Source: Arachidicoccus sp. (GTDB lineage: Bacteria > Bacteroidota > Bacteroidia > Chitinophagales > Chitinophagaceae). From it: a DNA stretch of 64,000 bases. The DNA lies in NCBI GenBank assembly GCA_028283605.1, contig JAPWKH010000013.1, forward strand, positions 1 through 64,000, written 5' to 3'. The translations under genes were made by a program, and so were the position numbers. Below the pieces are notes generated by a model. That model did no database searches. It had not been told where the DNA came from and worked only from the letters and a program-made list of their open reading frames with translations. This document shows, one piece after another, positions 51,502 through 60,892 of the stretch (the stretch's first letter is position 1; each line of letters begins with the position of its first letter).

Positions 51502-54500
51502 ATTTCAATTCTTCTTAGTTCAATTAAAAGCTTGTTTTTGCCATCTTTTATTGTTTAATTGTGATATTTCAATTCTTCTTAGTTCAATTAAAAGACAAAA
51601 GGGGTTCCTGCTCCATTTACTATATGAATATTTCAATTCTTCTTAGTTCAATTAAAAGGTACACCTGCTGGGTCGTTGGCGTGCAATCTCTGCAATTTCA
51701 ATTCTTCTTAGTTCAATTAAAAGGACAATTGTTTTCACGAAAAAAGGCATTAAAAGAAAAATTTCAATTCTTCTTAGTTCAATTAAAAGTATCCTGCGGC
51801 AACGGCACTCGCTGTTTTCTTGAATATTTCAATTCTTCTTAGTTCAATTAAAAGTGTTACTTGCTTAGTTTTTTCTTCTTCGTATCTGTATTTCAATTCT
51901 TCTTAGTTCAATTAAAAGGACCCCAGCCTTTAGCTTGTTCTTCTAAATAATTTAATTTCAATTCTTCTTAGTTCAATTAAAAGTTCATACGGTTCATATC
52001 TGTCAACAGTAACTTTACAATTTCAATTCTTCTTAGTTCAATTAAAAGCATTATTTCAGTTATTTCTTTTTCTGCTTTTTTAATATTTCAATTCTTCTTA
52101 GTTCAATTAAAAGAAATCTAATGTGCAAGGCGTGTCATATTTATATAAAATTTCAATTCTTCTTAGTTCAATTAAAAGCAAAACTTGTAAGCAATTTTGA
52201 TTATCAAAATCAAAATTTCAATTCTTCTTAGTTCAATTAAAAGTAGGCTTGTCCTGTTGTTTCGTTGCCTGTTGGTGTTATTTCAATTCTTCTTAGTTCA
52301 ATTAAAAGTTATAGAGACTTTTTAAATATATTCAGCGCTGATATATTTCAATTCTTCTTAGTTCAATTAAAAGTAGAGAAATTAAAAATTTAAAAGATGC
52401 CGGTTTACGTATTTCAATTCTTCTTAGTTCAATTAAAAGGGACATCGCACAATAATTGGAGACGGCGCAATAATATTTCAATTCTTCTTAGTTCAATTAA
52501 AAGATCTTTATGTTTAGCAACTTCGTCAATCCCATCAATATTTCAATTCTTCTTAGTTCAATTAAAAGACGATAATCGGATTCAGTCATTGAAAGTTTTT
52601 CTTATTTCAATTCTTCTTAGTTCAATTAAAAGGAAAATCCACTGGTAAGTGCTATTATTAATTATCTATTTCAATTCTTCTTAGTTCAATTAAAAGCGTG
52701 TGGCTCAACATCCGATGCTAAATTCTTTCTATTTCAATTCTTCTTAGTTCAATTAAAAGACCCGGATTTTGTATTAATATTCATTAGCACAAAATTTCAA
52801 TTCTTCTTAGTTCAATTAAAAGAACGGTTACGATAAAGATACCATATCAACACGAACGTATTTCAATTCTTCTTAGTTCAATTAAAAGTTATGACAAAAA
52901 GATAAGTATAAAAGATTCAACCATATTTCAATTCTTCTTAGTTCAATTAAAAGCATTCCGCAACTGGCAAGGACAGTATCGTACTACTATTTCAATTCTT
53001 CTTAGTTCAATTAAAAGATATTTACTTTTTTGGCTTGTATATTGATATTTCCCATTTCAATTCTTCTTAGTTCAATTAAAAGAATAATCGTTCTTTTGCT
53101 CAACCGCTTAGCTATTTATTTCAATTCTTCTTAGTTCAATTAAAAGCTAACGCCAGTTGCCGTAAAAAGCGCATATAAATTTATTTCAATTCTTCTTAGT
53201 TCAATTAAAAGTTTACTGATTCGTTGCATAATTTAGCTAAGAAAAAATTTCAATTCTTCTTAGTTCAATTAAAAGTTCGTTTTCTTCTGTAAGAAAACAT
53301 GAATCTAATGTATTTCAATTCTTCTTAGTTCAATTAAAAGCGTGCTGTCGTTCGGGTCTGTCGGTATTGTAGCCGTATTTCAATTCTTCTTAGTTCAATT
53401 AAAAGCACTGGAACAGTATTAACAGCCGCTACAGCAACTTAATTTCAATTCTTCTTAGTTCAATTAAAAGCCAAACTGAAATTTTATTGTATGGAAAATC
53501 CAAGCGAATTTCAATTCTTCTTAGTTCAATTAAAAGTAAGAAAGATTGGTTAATAATTTGAATTGCTTCTCGTATTTCAATTCTTCTTAGTTCAATTAAA
53601 AGAACTAAGTCTTCAGGAAAATATCGGTCTGTCTGCAAAATTTCAATTCTTCTTAGTTCAATTAAAAGGCACCGGAGAAAAAAGAAGTTGCTTCTAATAA
53701 AGAATTTCAATTCTTCTTAGTTCAATTAAAAGCGGCGGTTCAGAAAGCTTTATTAAAATACAAAGGTGATTTCAATTCTTCTTAGTTCAATTAAAAGTCC
53801 CCAGCCTAATATATTTACGTTTCTTATATCCATTTCAATTCTTCTTAGTTCAATTAAAAGTTCCTCCAAGAAATCAGATGTAAAACAATCCAACATATTT
53901 CAATTCTTCTTAGTTCAATTAAAAGAAACAGATTTGAGTTATGCAAACGCTGATAGACGCATTTCAATTCTTCTTAGTTCAATTAAAAGAAATTCAAAAA
54001 AATGGAACAGATAGGAGAATTATATTTCAATTCTTCTTAGTTCAATTAAAAGAAGTGGGAAATGTTCAAGGCTTATTGCGTACAGGACGATTTCAATTCT
54101 TCTTAGTTCAATTAAAAGCGCAAAAGCAACTAAGTTCAACGGCAAATTGCCCTCATTTCAATTCTTCTTAGTTCAATTAAAAGTTGCCGCGAGCTCTTTT
54201 ATTGGTTGTTTCAATAATATTTCAATTCTTCTTAGTTCAATTAAAAGTTGCGGGCGATGATACGCTTTTTGTTACGAGGATAATTTCAATTCTTCTTAGT
54301 TCAATTAAAAGGATATTCAATTTTGCGAACAACCCATGAGAACTTAATTTCAATTCTTCTTAGTTCAATTAAAAGAATGACCCAAAATTAAATCTTATTA
54401 AAGATACTGAATTTCAATTCTTCTTAGTTCAATTAAAAGACATTTACTTTCATTGCTCGGTAAATAGAACTATTTATTTCAATTCTTCTTAGTTCAATTA

Positions 54501-55926
54501 AAAGATCCATCATTGTAACTAAATCGCCTTTGTGTGCCATTTCAATTCTTCTTAGTTCAATTAAAAGCACATCCATCATTGTAACTAAATCGCCTTTGTG
54601 TGCCTATTTCAATTCTTCTTAGTTCAATTAAAAGTATGCTTCGCGCCCGTTCGCGCAATCTTGTAGCTAAATTTCAATTCTTCTTAGTTCAATTAAAAGC
54701 CGAAAAGTTTTATTTCATCATAACGGTAAGGTGTTATTTCAATTCTTCTTAGTTCAATTAAAAGGAGCATCTTTTGCTTCCTTTGTTAAGCCTGTTTTAT
54801 TTCAATTCTTCTTAGTTCAATTAAAAGTCGGAGGATTATGGGTTATGCTTATTGCTTTTCTATTTCAATTCTTCTTAGTTCAATTAAAAAGTGAATAATG
54901 GATCCGAAGGGAGGATTTACATAATTATTTCAATTCTTCTTAGTTCAATTAAAAGAATTTAGATTGGCTTTTATATAATAAAGGAGAGATGTATTTCAAT
55001 TCTTCTTAGTTCAATTAAAAGACAAAGTAGGTCCGGTATTCCGTTCATATTGGTTATTTCAATTCTTCTTAGTTCAATTAAAAGGGGAACTTCTTCATTG
55101 TTTTGCCGAACATAATTTCTATTTCAATTCTTCTTAGTTCAATTAAAAGATTGAGCCATACAAGTATCTAATGTAATAACCCCATTTCAATTCTTCTTAG
55201 TTCAATTAAAAGGCGATGAAACACTTGGAGAAGTGAGCGAACAATTAAATTTCAATTCTTCTTAGTTCAATTAAAAGGAAAACGTGATGGCTTTGTTGTG
55301 TTTAGTTACACATATTTCAATTCTTCTTAGTTCAATTAAAAGGATCAAGCAGACGGCGTAATTAAAAGAGGATGGTTATTTCAATTCTTCTTAGTTCAAT
55401 TAAAAGGAATATAAAGAAGAGAAAGGGATGTTTTTAAATCCATTTCAATTCTTCTTAGTTCAATTAAAAGTTCATACGGTTCATATCTGTCAACAGTAAC
55501 TTTACAATTTCAATTCTTCTTAGTTCAATTAAAAGTTTATTCGACACATAAAAAGAAACATAACCTACTTTATTTCAATTCTTCTTAGTTCAATTAAAAG
55601 AATTAAGGGCACACGTGTACCCTTAATTCGATAATTATTTCAATTCTTCTTAGTTCAATTAAAAGATTCGGAAGGAAGCAATATTTGATTTGAATACTTA
55701 AATTTCAATTCTTCTTAGTTCAATTAAAAGGGCTTCGTGCCATTTAATACTTTCAAAGTCAAAATCATTTCAATTCTTCTTAGTTCAATTAAAAGTTCGC
55801 CCCATTCACAACTTCTGACTTCATATAATCAAATTTCAATTCTTCTTAGTTCAATTAAAAGTGTAATACTTCTTTCTTTGTCATTGTTTTAATTTATATT
55901 TCAATTCTTCTTAGTTCAATTAAAAG
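51502..55926 (-). CRISPR. CRISPR array, type I-B, 69 repeats and 68 spacers
   Basis: The 29-nt repeat occurs 69 times, with spacers of 34 to 38 nt (mean 35.6). On the minus strand the repeat begins CTTTTAATTG and ends GAATTGAAAT, so the crRNA handle is ATTGAAAT, as in type I-A/I-B systems. The leader therefore lies at the cas2 side (55927 onward) and the newest spacers are at high coordinates. Sequence identity is essentially perfect. The only variant I see is at 54862-54890, where the final G is replaced by A on the plus strand. The distal repeat at 51502 is not degenerate. Two identical spacers (51984-52019 and 55471-55506) and a slipped adjacent pair (54505-54538, 54568-54605) are present. 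Targets cannot be identified from sequence alone. Confidence 0.98.
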
Positions 55927-55964
55927 TCGTCGCATCGACGACTAAAAAAGCCTGTTTTTCAGGC
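55926..55964 (-). other. Two hairpins between the array promoter and first repeat
   Basis: On the minus strand GCCTG/CAGGC (55950-55964) with A5 loop is followed by six T, the form of an intrinsic terminator. GTCGTCG/CGACGAC (55926-55942) with ATG loop follows directly, and the first repeat begins with TTTT. The second overlaps the repeat by one base. Confidence 0.6.
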
Positions 55965-56132
55965 ATTTATAATTCAAAGATATAGATTTTTGCACGTAAA
56001 AAGTTGTCGATGTACAATTGTATAATTTTACCCGTACATCGACAACCTTGTGAAGGCCTTATCCTTACTGCATTTTTCGTTTTTCCAATATGTCAAAGAA
56101 CTTTTTTCTTCGGAAAACCTCTTCATCGACAA
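55927..56132 (-). promoter_or_regulatory. CRISPR leader
   Basis: Directly between cas2 and the first repeat. Minus strand order: a 10-mer CATCGACAAC-type motif at the cas2 stop (56124-56133), a 13-bp inverted repeat with 18-nt loop (56003-56015 and 56034-56046, arms GTTGTCGATGTAC), a TATCTTTG box, a GCCTG-A5-CAGGC hairpin with a T6 tail, and a 7-bp stem-loop (55926-55942) that touches the first repeat. The leader is AT-rich elsewhere. Confidence 0.8.
55975..55982 (-). promoter_or_regulatory. Predicted array promoter box TATCTTTG
   Basis: Exact TAnnTTTG match on the minus strand, about 50 nt before the first repeat. It would start the pre-crRNA upstream of two hairpins. Confidence 0.6.
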
Positions 56133-56396
56133 CTACAAAATATTATCCAACGTATTTTTTTCCATTCCTATTACCTGCTTTTCTAACCATTTTTCATCTC
56201 TGCTTTTAAACACAATAATGCTATCTGCTTCAGGTTTCATAACGGTTTTTGCTTTGGCTAACAGTTCCTTCAATTTCACTTCTGTCAACTCTCCTTCAAA
56301 CACGCTGTTCTGAATCCAATTCAAATATTGTCTGCACAATTTAAGCATTTTCCCTACACGCTTTTCTTCAATATCATATACCAGAATCACATACAT
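56133..56396 (-). CDS. cas2: CRISPR-associated endonuclease Cas2
   Basis: 87 residues, a ferredoxin-like fold with the start MYVILVYDIEEKRVGKMLKL, in which Asp8 is the conserved acidic residue, and FEGELTEVKLKELL followed by a conserved DSIIVFKS strand. It forms the adaptation complex with Cas1 that inserts new spacers next to the leader. Spacing to cas1 is one nucleotide, so it is the last gene of the cas operon and the leader begins directly after its stop. Confidence 0.96.
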   Translation of the reverse strand: MYVILVYDIEEKRVGKMLKLCRQYLNWIQNSVFEGELTEVKLKELLAKAKTVMKPEADSIIVFKSRDEKWLEKQVIGMEKNTLDNIL

Positions 56397-56397
56397 A

Positions 56398-57402
56398 CTA
56401 CCACCATGTTTTAAAAGGTTTGTACTCCTCCATACTTAAAATATGCTTAACCAATTTATAGCATTCCAACTTTACTAAATGCTTGTAACTCACGCTGCGC
56501 TTAAGGCTGCGGTGTTTAATGGTTTCAGCAAGACGTTCGTCCCAAGCCTTGATTACTTTTTTCCTGCCACTTTCTTTCAGTAAACAACTATTCAGTTTGT
56601 GGTCGAAATCGCTTTTGCCGATTATCTTTTTATTTAGCAAAGAAAATATCATTCTGTCCACCAAAACAGGTTTGAATATTTCGGACAAATCCAAACTAAG
56701 TGAATATCGGCGCTCGCCAGGCTGATGTAAATAGCTGATGGTTGGATTAAGTTGTGTATGATATATCTGGTCGAGACAAAGCGTGTAGCATAGCATATTG
56801 CAAAATGAAATCAACGCATTCACCTCGTTGGACGGCGGTTGTTTGCTGCGATTGCCCATTTCAAAATCGTTAATGATAAGGTCGAACGCTTCGTAATATG
56901 TCATACGGATATTGCCTTCAATGCCCATCAATTCATCAGTCTTGGTTGTTTGCAGTATTTGCTGCGACAATGATTCTATCTTTTCTATTTGTGCCGATGT
57001 GTCTTTATCGCGATTGTTGTAATAACGCAGATTTTTAATCATATTGAACGCCGCGCCTTCAATAAATTTTTGTGCCAGTAAAATTCGTTTTGAAGGTTTG
57101 GTATAATGTTCCGTTTGTGCAATCAATACTTTGCCGCTGAGTAAATAATCTTTAGGCATAAAGCTACCCGTATAATGCTCATAATAATCGAAAAAGTGAA
57201 CGCTGATGGATTCTTTCCCTAAGAAATTATACAATTCGCTGTTAGCATCCAATGCACCAAAACAATAGAGATTATCCACACTTTCTACGGGAATATATTT
57301 GGGTGTAGATTCATTTCCATCTTCATCAACAGGCGTAAACTTTAGCGTATTATCCTTGCGACTCATACGCCCTGGATTGAATAAATAATAGGATTTTTTC
57401 AT
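56398..57402 (-). CDS. cas1: CRISPR-associated endonuclease Cas1 (type I-B)
   Basis: 334 residues, the usual length for Cas1b. Metal-binding residues are in place: Glu162 (ELMGIEGNIRMTYYEAF), His226 (ISYLHQPGERRYSLSLDLSE) and Glu241 (LSEIFKP). It integrates prespacers into the array. Its start overlaps the cas4 stop by one base, so the two are translationally coupled. Confidence 0.97.
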   Translation of the reverse strand: MKKSYYLFNPGRMSRKDNTLKFTPVDEDGNESTPKYIPVESVDNLYCFGALDANSELYNFLGKESISVHFFDYYEHYTGSFMPKDYLLSGKVLIAQTEHYTKPSKRILLAQKFIEGAAFNMIKNLRYYNNRDKDTSAQIEKIESLSQQILQTTKTDELMGIEGNIRMTYYEAFDLIINDFEMGNRSKQPPSNEVNALISFCNMLCYTLCLDQIYHTQLNPTISYLHQPGERRYSLSLDLSEIFKPVLVDRMIFSLLNKKIIGKSDFDHKLNSCLLKESGRKKVIKAWDERLAETIKHRSLKRSVSYKHLVKLECYKLVKHILSMEEYKPFKTWW

Positions 57403-57932
57403 TATTCATCGATATAACAGAGTTCATAATAAGAACAACTTTTGCAAATTTTTGCATTGATTTTAGGCGGACAAATATCACTCTCTTTTAGCTGCGCAAT
57501 AGCTGAGATAATGCTCAATAAATGTTGCTTATCCGCATCATTTAATACTACCAAACTTTTATGCCGCAACGTTGGATATTCCAATATCGCTTGCGCATTT
57601 TCAATGCCATTTAATTCTAATAACCAAATGTAATATTTAATCTGCCATTCGTGCGCTTCTTCTACCTTATCGCTGCGCTTGGTTTCGTGAATTATTTTTT
57701 CGTTGGCATCATAAAAATCTATTTTGCCCGTAAGTGTGATTTCATCATTTAGTGTAGCACTCAATTCTATCTCGGTATATTTTTCGGCTCGTTGCGAATA
57801 GCTGGTTTCGTGCAAGAGTTTGCCATCATATACGGTATCAGAAGTGTGTTCCATGTTGATGCCATTTGTATGCAGCCAACATTCACGCGGGCAAACATGA
57901 TACAAGTTTATGAGTGTGGCGTTGATGTTCAT
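57402..57932 (-). CDS. cas4: CRISPR-associated Cas4 exonuclease
   Basis: 176 residues of the RecB-like nuclease family. N-terminal cysteines at 14 and 18 (HVCPRECW) and three C-terminal cysteines (CKSCSYYELC, Cys163, 166 and 172) fit an iron-sulfur cluster. The nuclease core is seen in TGKIDFYDANEKIIHETKRSD and EWQIKYYIWLL. Cas4 trims prespacers and sets PAM-correct spacer orientation. Four nucleotides separate it from cas3. Confidence 0.95.
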   Translation of the reverse strand: MNINATLINLYHVCPRECWLHTNGINMEHTSDTVYDGKLLHETSYSQRAEKYTEIELSATLNDEITLTGKIDFYDANEKIIHETKRSDKVEEAHEWQIKYYIWLLELNGIENAQAILEYPTLRHKSLVVLNDADKQHLLSIISAIAQLKESDICPPKINAKICKSCSYYELCYIDE

Positions 57933-57936
57933 TCAG

Positions 57937-60222
57937 CTAAAAAATTTCTGTAATTTTCCAAGCATCTTCCTCGTCAGATAATAGACCCAAATCAGGGGAA
58001 TATTTTTTGTTTGTAATGAGATATTGCTCAACGTTTATTTTGCTTCCTTTGCTAAAAGCAAAACGTTCTTTTCGGATATTATCACTTTGCAACCAGCCGA
58101 TAACACGACCTTTTCGTATCTGTACTTTTTCGCTTTCCGCGCTGATAAAATCCAAGTCTGACAAATGCTGTTCGTAGTCTTCTTTATTGTATTGAGGCAG
58201 TATTTTGATGCCATCAAATTGTCTGTAAAAATCGTCTTCTGTATGTTTGTTCTTGAACATTGGCGATAACAATTGTAATGCTTCTTTAAGATAATAATAT
58301 TGGTCATCAAATTTTTTCTTGCCCTCTACGTCCCAATCCGGATATACTTCATCAATAGATGTTTGCAGCAAAGCCTCATCAATTACTCCATTATTTGTTA
58401 TAACGATTCTTTCAAGGGCGGCAAGTGTTTTTTCAATAATTTCGAGATTATAGATATACTCATCTTCGGAATTATGTTCTTTAAACACAACACATTCACA
58501 AATCCCTTTTTCTCTACGCCTGTTTACACGCCCGAAACGTTGAATTAAAGCATCGATAGGCGCGGGTTCTGAATAAATCATGTCATAATCAATATCCAGA
58601 CTTACTTCAATTGCTTGTGTCCCGACTAATAATTTCACAGTATCAGCTACCAATTCTTTTTCTTTTTTGATTCTGTCTTTACCCGTAAAAGAACCGTGTA
58701 GCAGAACAGCTTTATCTTCTTTTAATGCTATTTTCAAGTATAGAAAAGCAGCCTGAGAAGATTTTACGGTATTACACACGACCAACACTTTTTTGCCTGC
58801 TTTTAATTGCTGTCTTATTTCGTCTAAAGAATTACTCAATAATCCTTCTCTCAAAATAATTTTATGCCTTCTGAAACTTTTATATAAATCATTGTCTGCT
58901 TTTATTATTGAATAACTGCCAAGTGCACTTTCTAATTCTTGCTGCATAAATCGAGGCATTGTAGCCGTCATTATCATTACTTGGGCTTGCAAATATTGAA
59001 CGGCAAATTCTATCAACACTTTTATCTGTGCAAAAGTTTCAGGATTGTAGGCATGGATTTCGTCAAATATCAAATAGCTTCCGGCCATTTCAAAAATGCC
59101 TTGTTCATAACCTTTTAATCCGAATAAATATTTTAGTAGCTGAAATGGAGTTGTAACTTTTACAGGCGTAACTATACTTTTAAATTTCTCTTTCAAAGAT
59201 TGAATGCTTTCTTTTTTGGCTTGAACAGCATACTGAAGATTATCAAAATAGTTATTAAGATAATCACTGACTTTTCCGTGTAACATACCTATTTTATCAT
59301 TGCTCATCTCTTTTTTGAGTCGTTCAAACATAGCATTAATTGATGCCGTAAAAGGCAGGATATAGAATACTCGCCCCTGACCAAAATGGTCTAATTGGTT
59401 TTGCAACCACATAAAGGCGCTTTCTGTTTTTCCCGAGCCTGTAGGTGCTGTCAATAGCAAGTTTCCAACCGTTTTACTTGATTGCAACTGATGTGCATAG
59501 GGTATGTAAGAAGCGTTGTGTAGATACTCAAAATCTTTATCTTCAAGATTGAACAATGTATTGATCTTTGCAGAGCCTAAATGGTCGCACCATTTTAAAC
59601 CGCCAAACAGCAACATCAGCAAAAAATATTTATCTGTATCATGTTTGTATGGAGATTTTATATAGCCTCTAATTAATCCGTCTAATGTTTTAGGCTGAAC
59701 TTTGGCAATATTTATCTCGTATTCTTTCAGCAAATCTAAAACATCGTTTAGCCTGATGTTTGCATTAAAAGCATCTACAAAATTGTTTCTGCTATCCAAT
59801 GTTTCTAACATTCCGAAACCGGCATTTGTTTCATAAAATGCCAATTGTTGTTGCAACTCCTCTAAATCTTTATGATGTCCGGCAACTGCAAGTTTAATAG
59901 CCTTAATAACCTCTTTATCAAAATCGCCCAAAGCATCAACAAAAGGAATAGAAAACAATTCGTGTCGCTGGTACTTCCATTTATTTGGTTTTTCATCTAA
60001 CAAATACTGAAACTCTTTATGAGCTTTGCCCAAATCGTGGAAAATAATAGCAACTTTTAAAATATCCCAAAAGCGTTCTCCTATACCTGATATATCAGCA
60101 GCTTTTGGGAAGGCTGTTTTGAGGAAATTATAAATAACCAAACAATCATCAATATGTTCCTTTAAAGAAATTGCTGGAGTACTTTGTTTGCTGTTTTTTG
60201 ACTTTGCCAATAATTCCATCAT
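57937..60222 (-). CDS. cas3: CRISPR-associated helicase-nuclease Cas3
   Basis: 761 residues. The N-terminal HD nuclease domain includes IIFHDLGKAHKEF (His62, Asp63) and VAGHHKDL. The SF2 helicase has Walker A (LLLTAPTGSGKTESAF, about 256-270), DEIH (SYLIFDEIHAYNPE, about 387-390), motif III (MIMTATMPRFMQ) and motif VI (APIDALIQRFGRVNRR). It degrades DNA recruited by Cascade. Start codon is adjacent to the cas5 stop with no gap. No truncation seen. Confidence 0.97.
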   Translation of the reverse strand: MMELLAKSKNSKQSTPAISLKEHIDDCLVIYNFLKTAFPKAADISGIGERFWDILKVAIIFHDLGKAHKEFQYLLDEKPNKWKYQRHELFSIPFVDALGDFDKEVIKAIKLAVAGHHKDLEELQQQLAFYETNAGFGMLETLDSRNNFVDAFNANIRLNDVLDLLKEYEINIAKVQPKTLDGLIRGYIKSPYKHDTDKYFLLMLLFGGLKWCDHLGSAKINTLFNLEDKDFEYLHNASYIPYAHQLQSSKTVGNLLLTAPTGSGKTESAFMWLQNQLDHFGQGRVFYILPFTASINAMFERLKKEMSNDKIGMLHGKVSDYLNNYFDNLQYAVQAKKESIQSLKEKFKSIVTPVKVTTPFQLLKYLFGLKGYEQGIFEMAGSYLIFDEIHAYNPETFAQIKVLIEFAVQYLQAQVMIMTATMPRFMQQELESALGSYSIIKADNDLYKSFRRHKIILREGLLSNSLDEIRQQLKAGKKVLVVCNTVKSSQAAFLYLKIALKEDKAVLLHGSFTGKDRIKKEKELVADTVKLLVGTQAIEVSLDIDYDMIYSEPAPIDALIQRFGRVNRRREKGICECVVFKEHNSEDEYIYNLEIIEKTLAALERIVITNNGVIDEALLQTSIDEVYPDWDVEGKKKFDDQYYYLKEALQLLSPMFKNKHTEDDFYRQFDGIKILPQYNKEDYEQHLSDLDFISAESEKVQIRKGRVIGWLQSDNIRKERFAFSKGSKINVEQYLITNKKYSPDLGLLSDEEDAWKITEIF

Positions 60223-60891
60223 CTACTCAAAATTCAATTCATGAAAATATATGTTTACCTCTTTGCCGTTTGGCAATTTATCCTTGTATGCAGTGATTGG
60301 TGTGTCAAAAGTTTTTGCTTTGTAACCAATAATGCTGTATGGTTCTGTACCCAAATTTTTTCTCGGAAATTCATCAGTAAAGTATTGAGGCAGTGCTTGA
60401 ATTTGTCCGGGCAAATGATGTTTAAACGGAACTATCTGCCCTTTAATTTCAGTAGCGTTCTCTACTTTTTCCAATTGTTCTTTGGCAGAAATATTCGTTA
60501 CGGTTGCTAAATCATTCATTCTGCCTAACAGTAATTGAAAATATGGAGCAGACAGATATTGAGCTATTTGTTCATCCGGCGTATAGATGCGCAAGAAATT
60601 ATTGAACAAGAATTTCCTGTAAATAATGTTAGACTTCGCATTATTCGTAGGCTTACCGTCTTTACTGCTGATTTGATAAATAGTTTCGAGATCTTCGCCC
60701 TCACCTTCGTATTCAAAATAGTAGCCCAACCGTAAATTGGTGTGATGCAAATATTGACCCGCGGCTGCATTAATTAACCCCAATACCGTACTCAATGGTG
60801 GCACCTCCAATGTAGGCTGTGTGCCACTAATAAGATTCGGGTATCTGAAACTTGCTGTCCAACTCGTTATGTCAATTTTATACACTTTCAT
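60223..60891 (-). CDS. cas5: Cas5 (type I-B Cascade subunit)
   Basis: 222 residues, RAMP fold: KIDITSWTASFRYPNLISGTQPTLEVPPLSTVLGLINAAAGQY at the N-terminus and YSIIGYKAKTFDTPITAYKDKLPNGKEVNIYFHELNF at the C-terminus, typical of the Cas5b/Cst type. It binds the 5' handle of the crRNA in Cascade. It starts one nucleotide after the cas7 stop. Confidence 0.93.
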   Translation of the reverse strand: MKVYKIDITSWTASFRYPNLISGTQPTLEVPPLSTVLGLINAAAGQYLHHTNLRLGYYFEYEGEGEDLETIYQISSKDGKPTNNAKSNIIYRKFLFNNFLRIYTPDEQIAQYLSAPYFQLLLGRMNDLATVTNISAKEQLEKVENATEIKGQIVPFKHHLPGQIQALPQYFTDEFPRKNLGTEPYSIIGYKAKTFDTPITAYKDKLPNGKEVNIYFHELNFE

Positions 60892-60892
60892 A

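Noticed and set aside
51434-54171. Several open frames in the array with repeated FQFFLVQLK, ISILLSSIK or LLIELRRIE segments
   Set aside because: These are translations of the CRISPR repeat in different frames with spacers between them. They carry no protein signal of their own.
56004-56313. Plus-strand open frames antisense to cas2
   Set aside because: They mirror cas2 and the leader. No independent protein features are visible.
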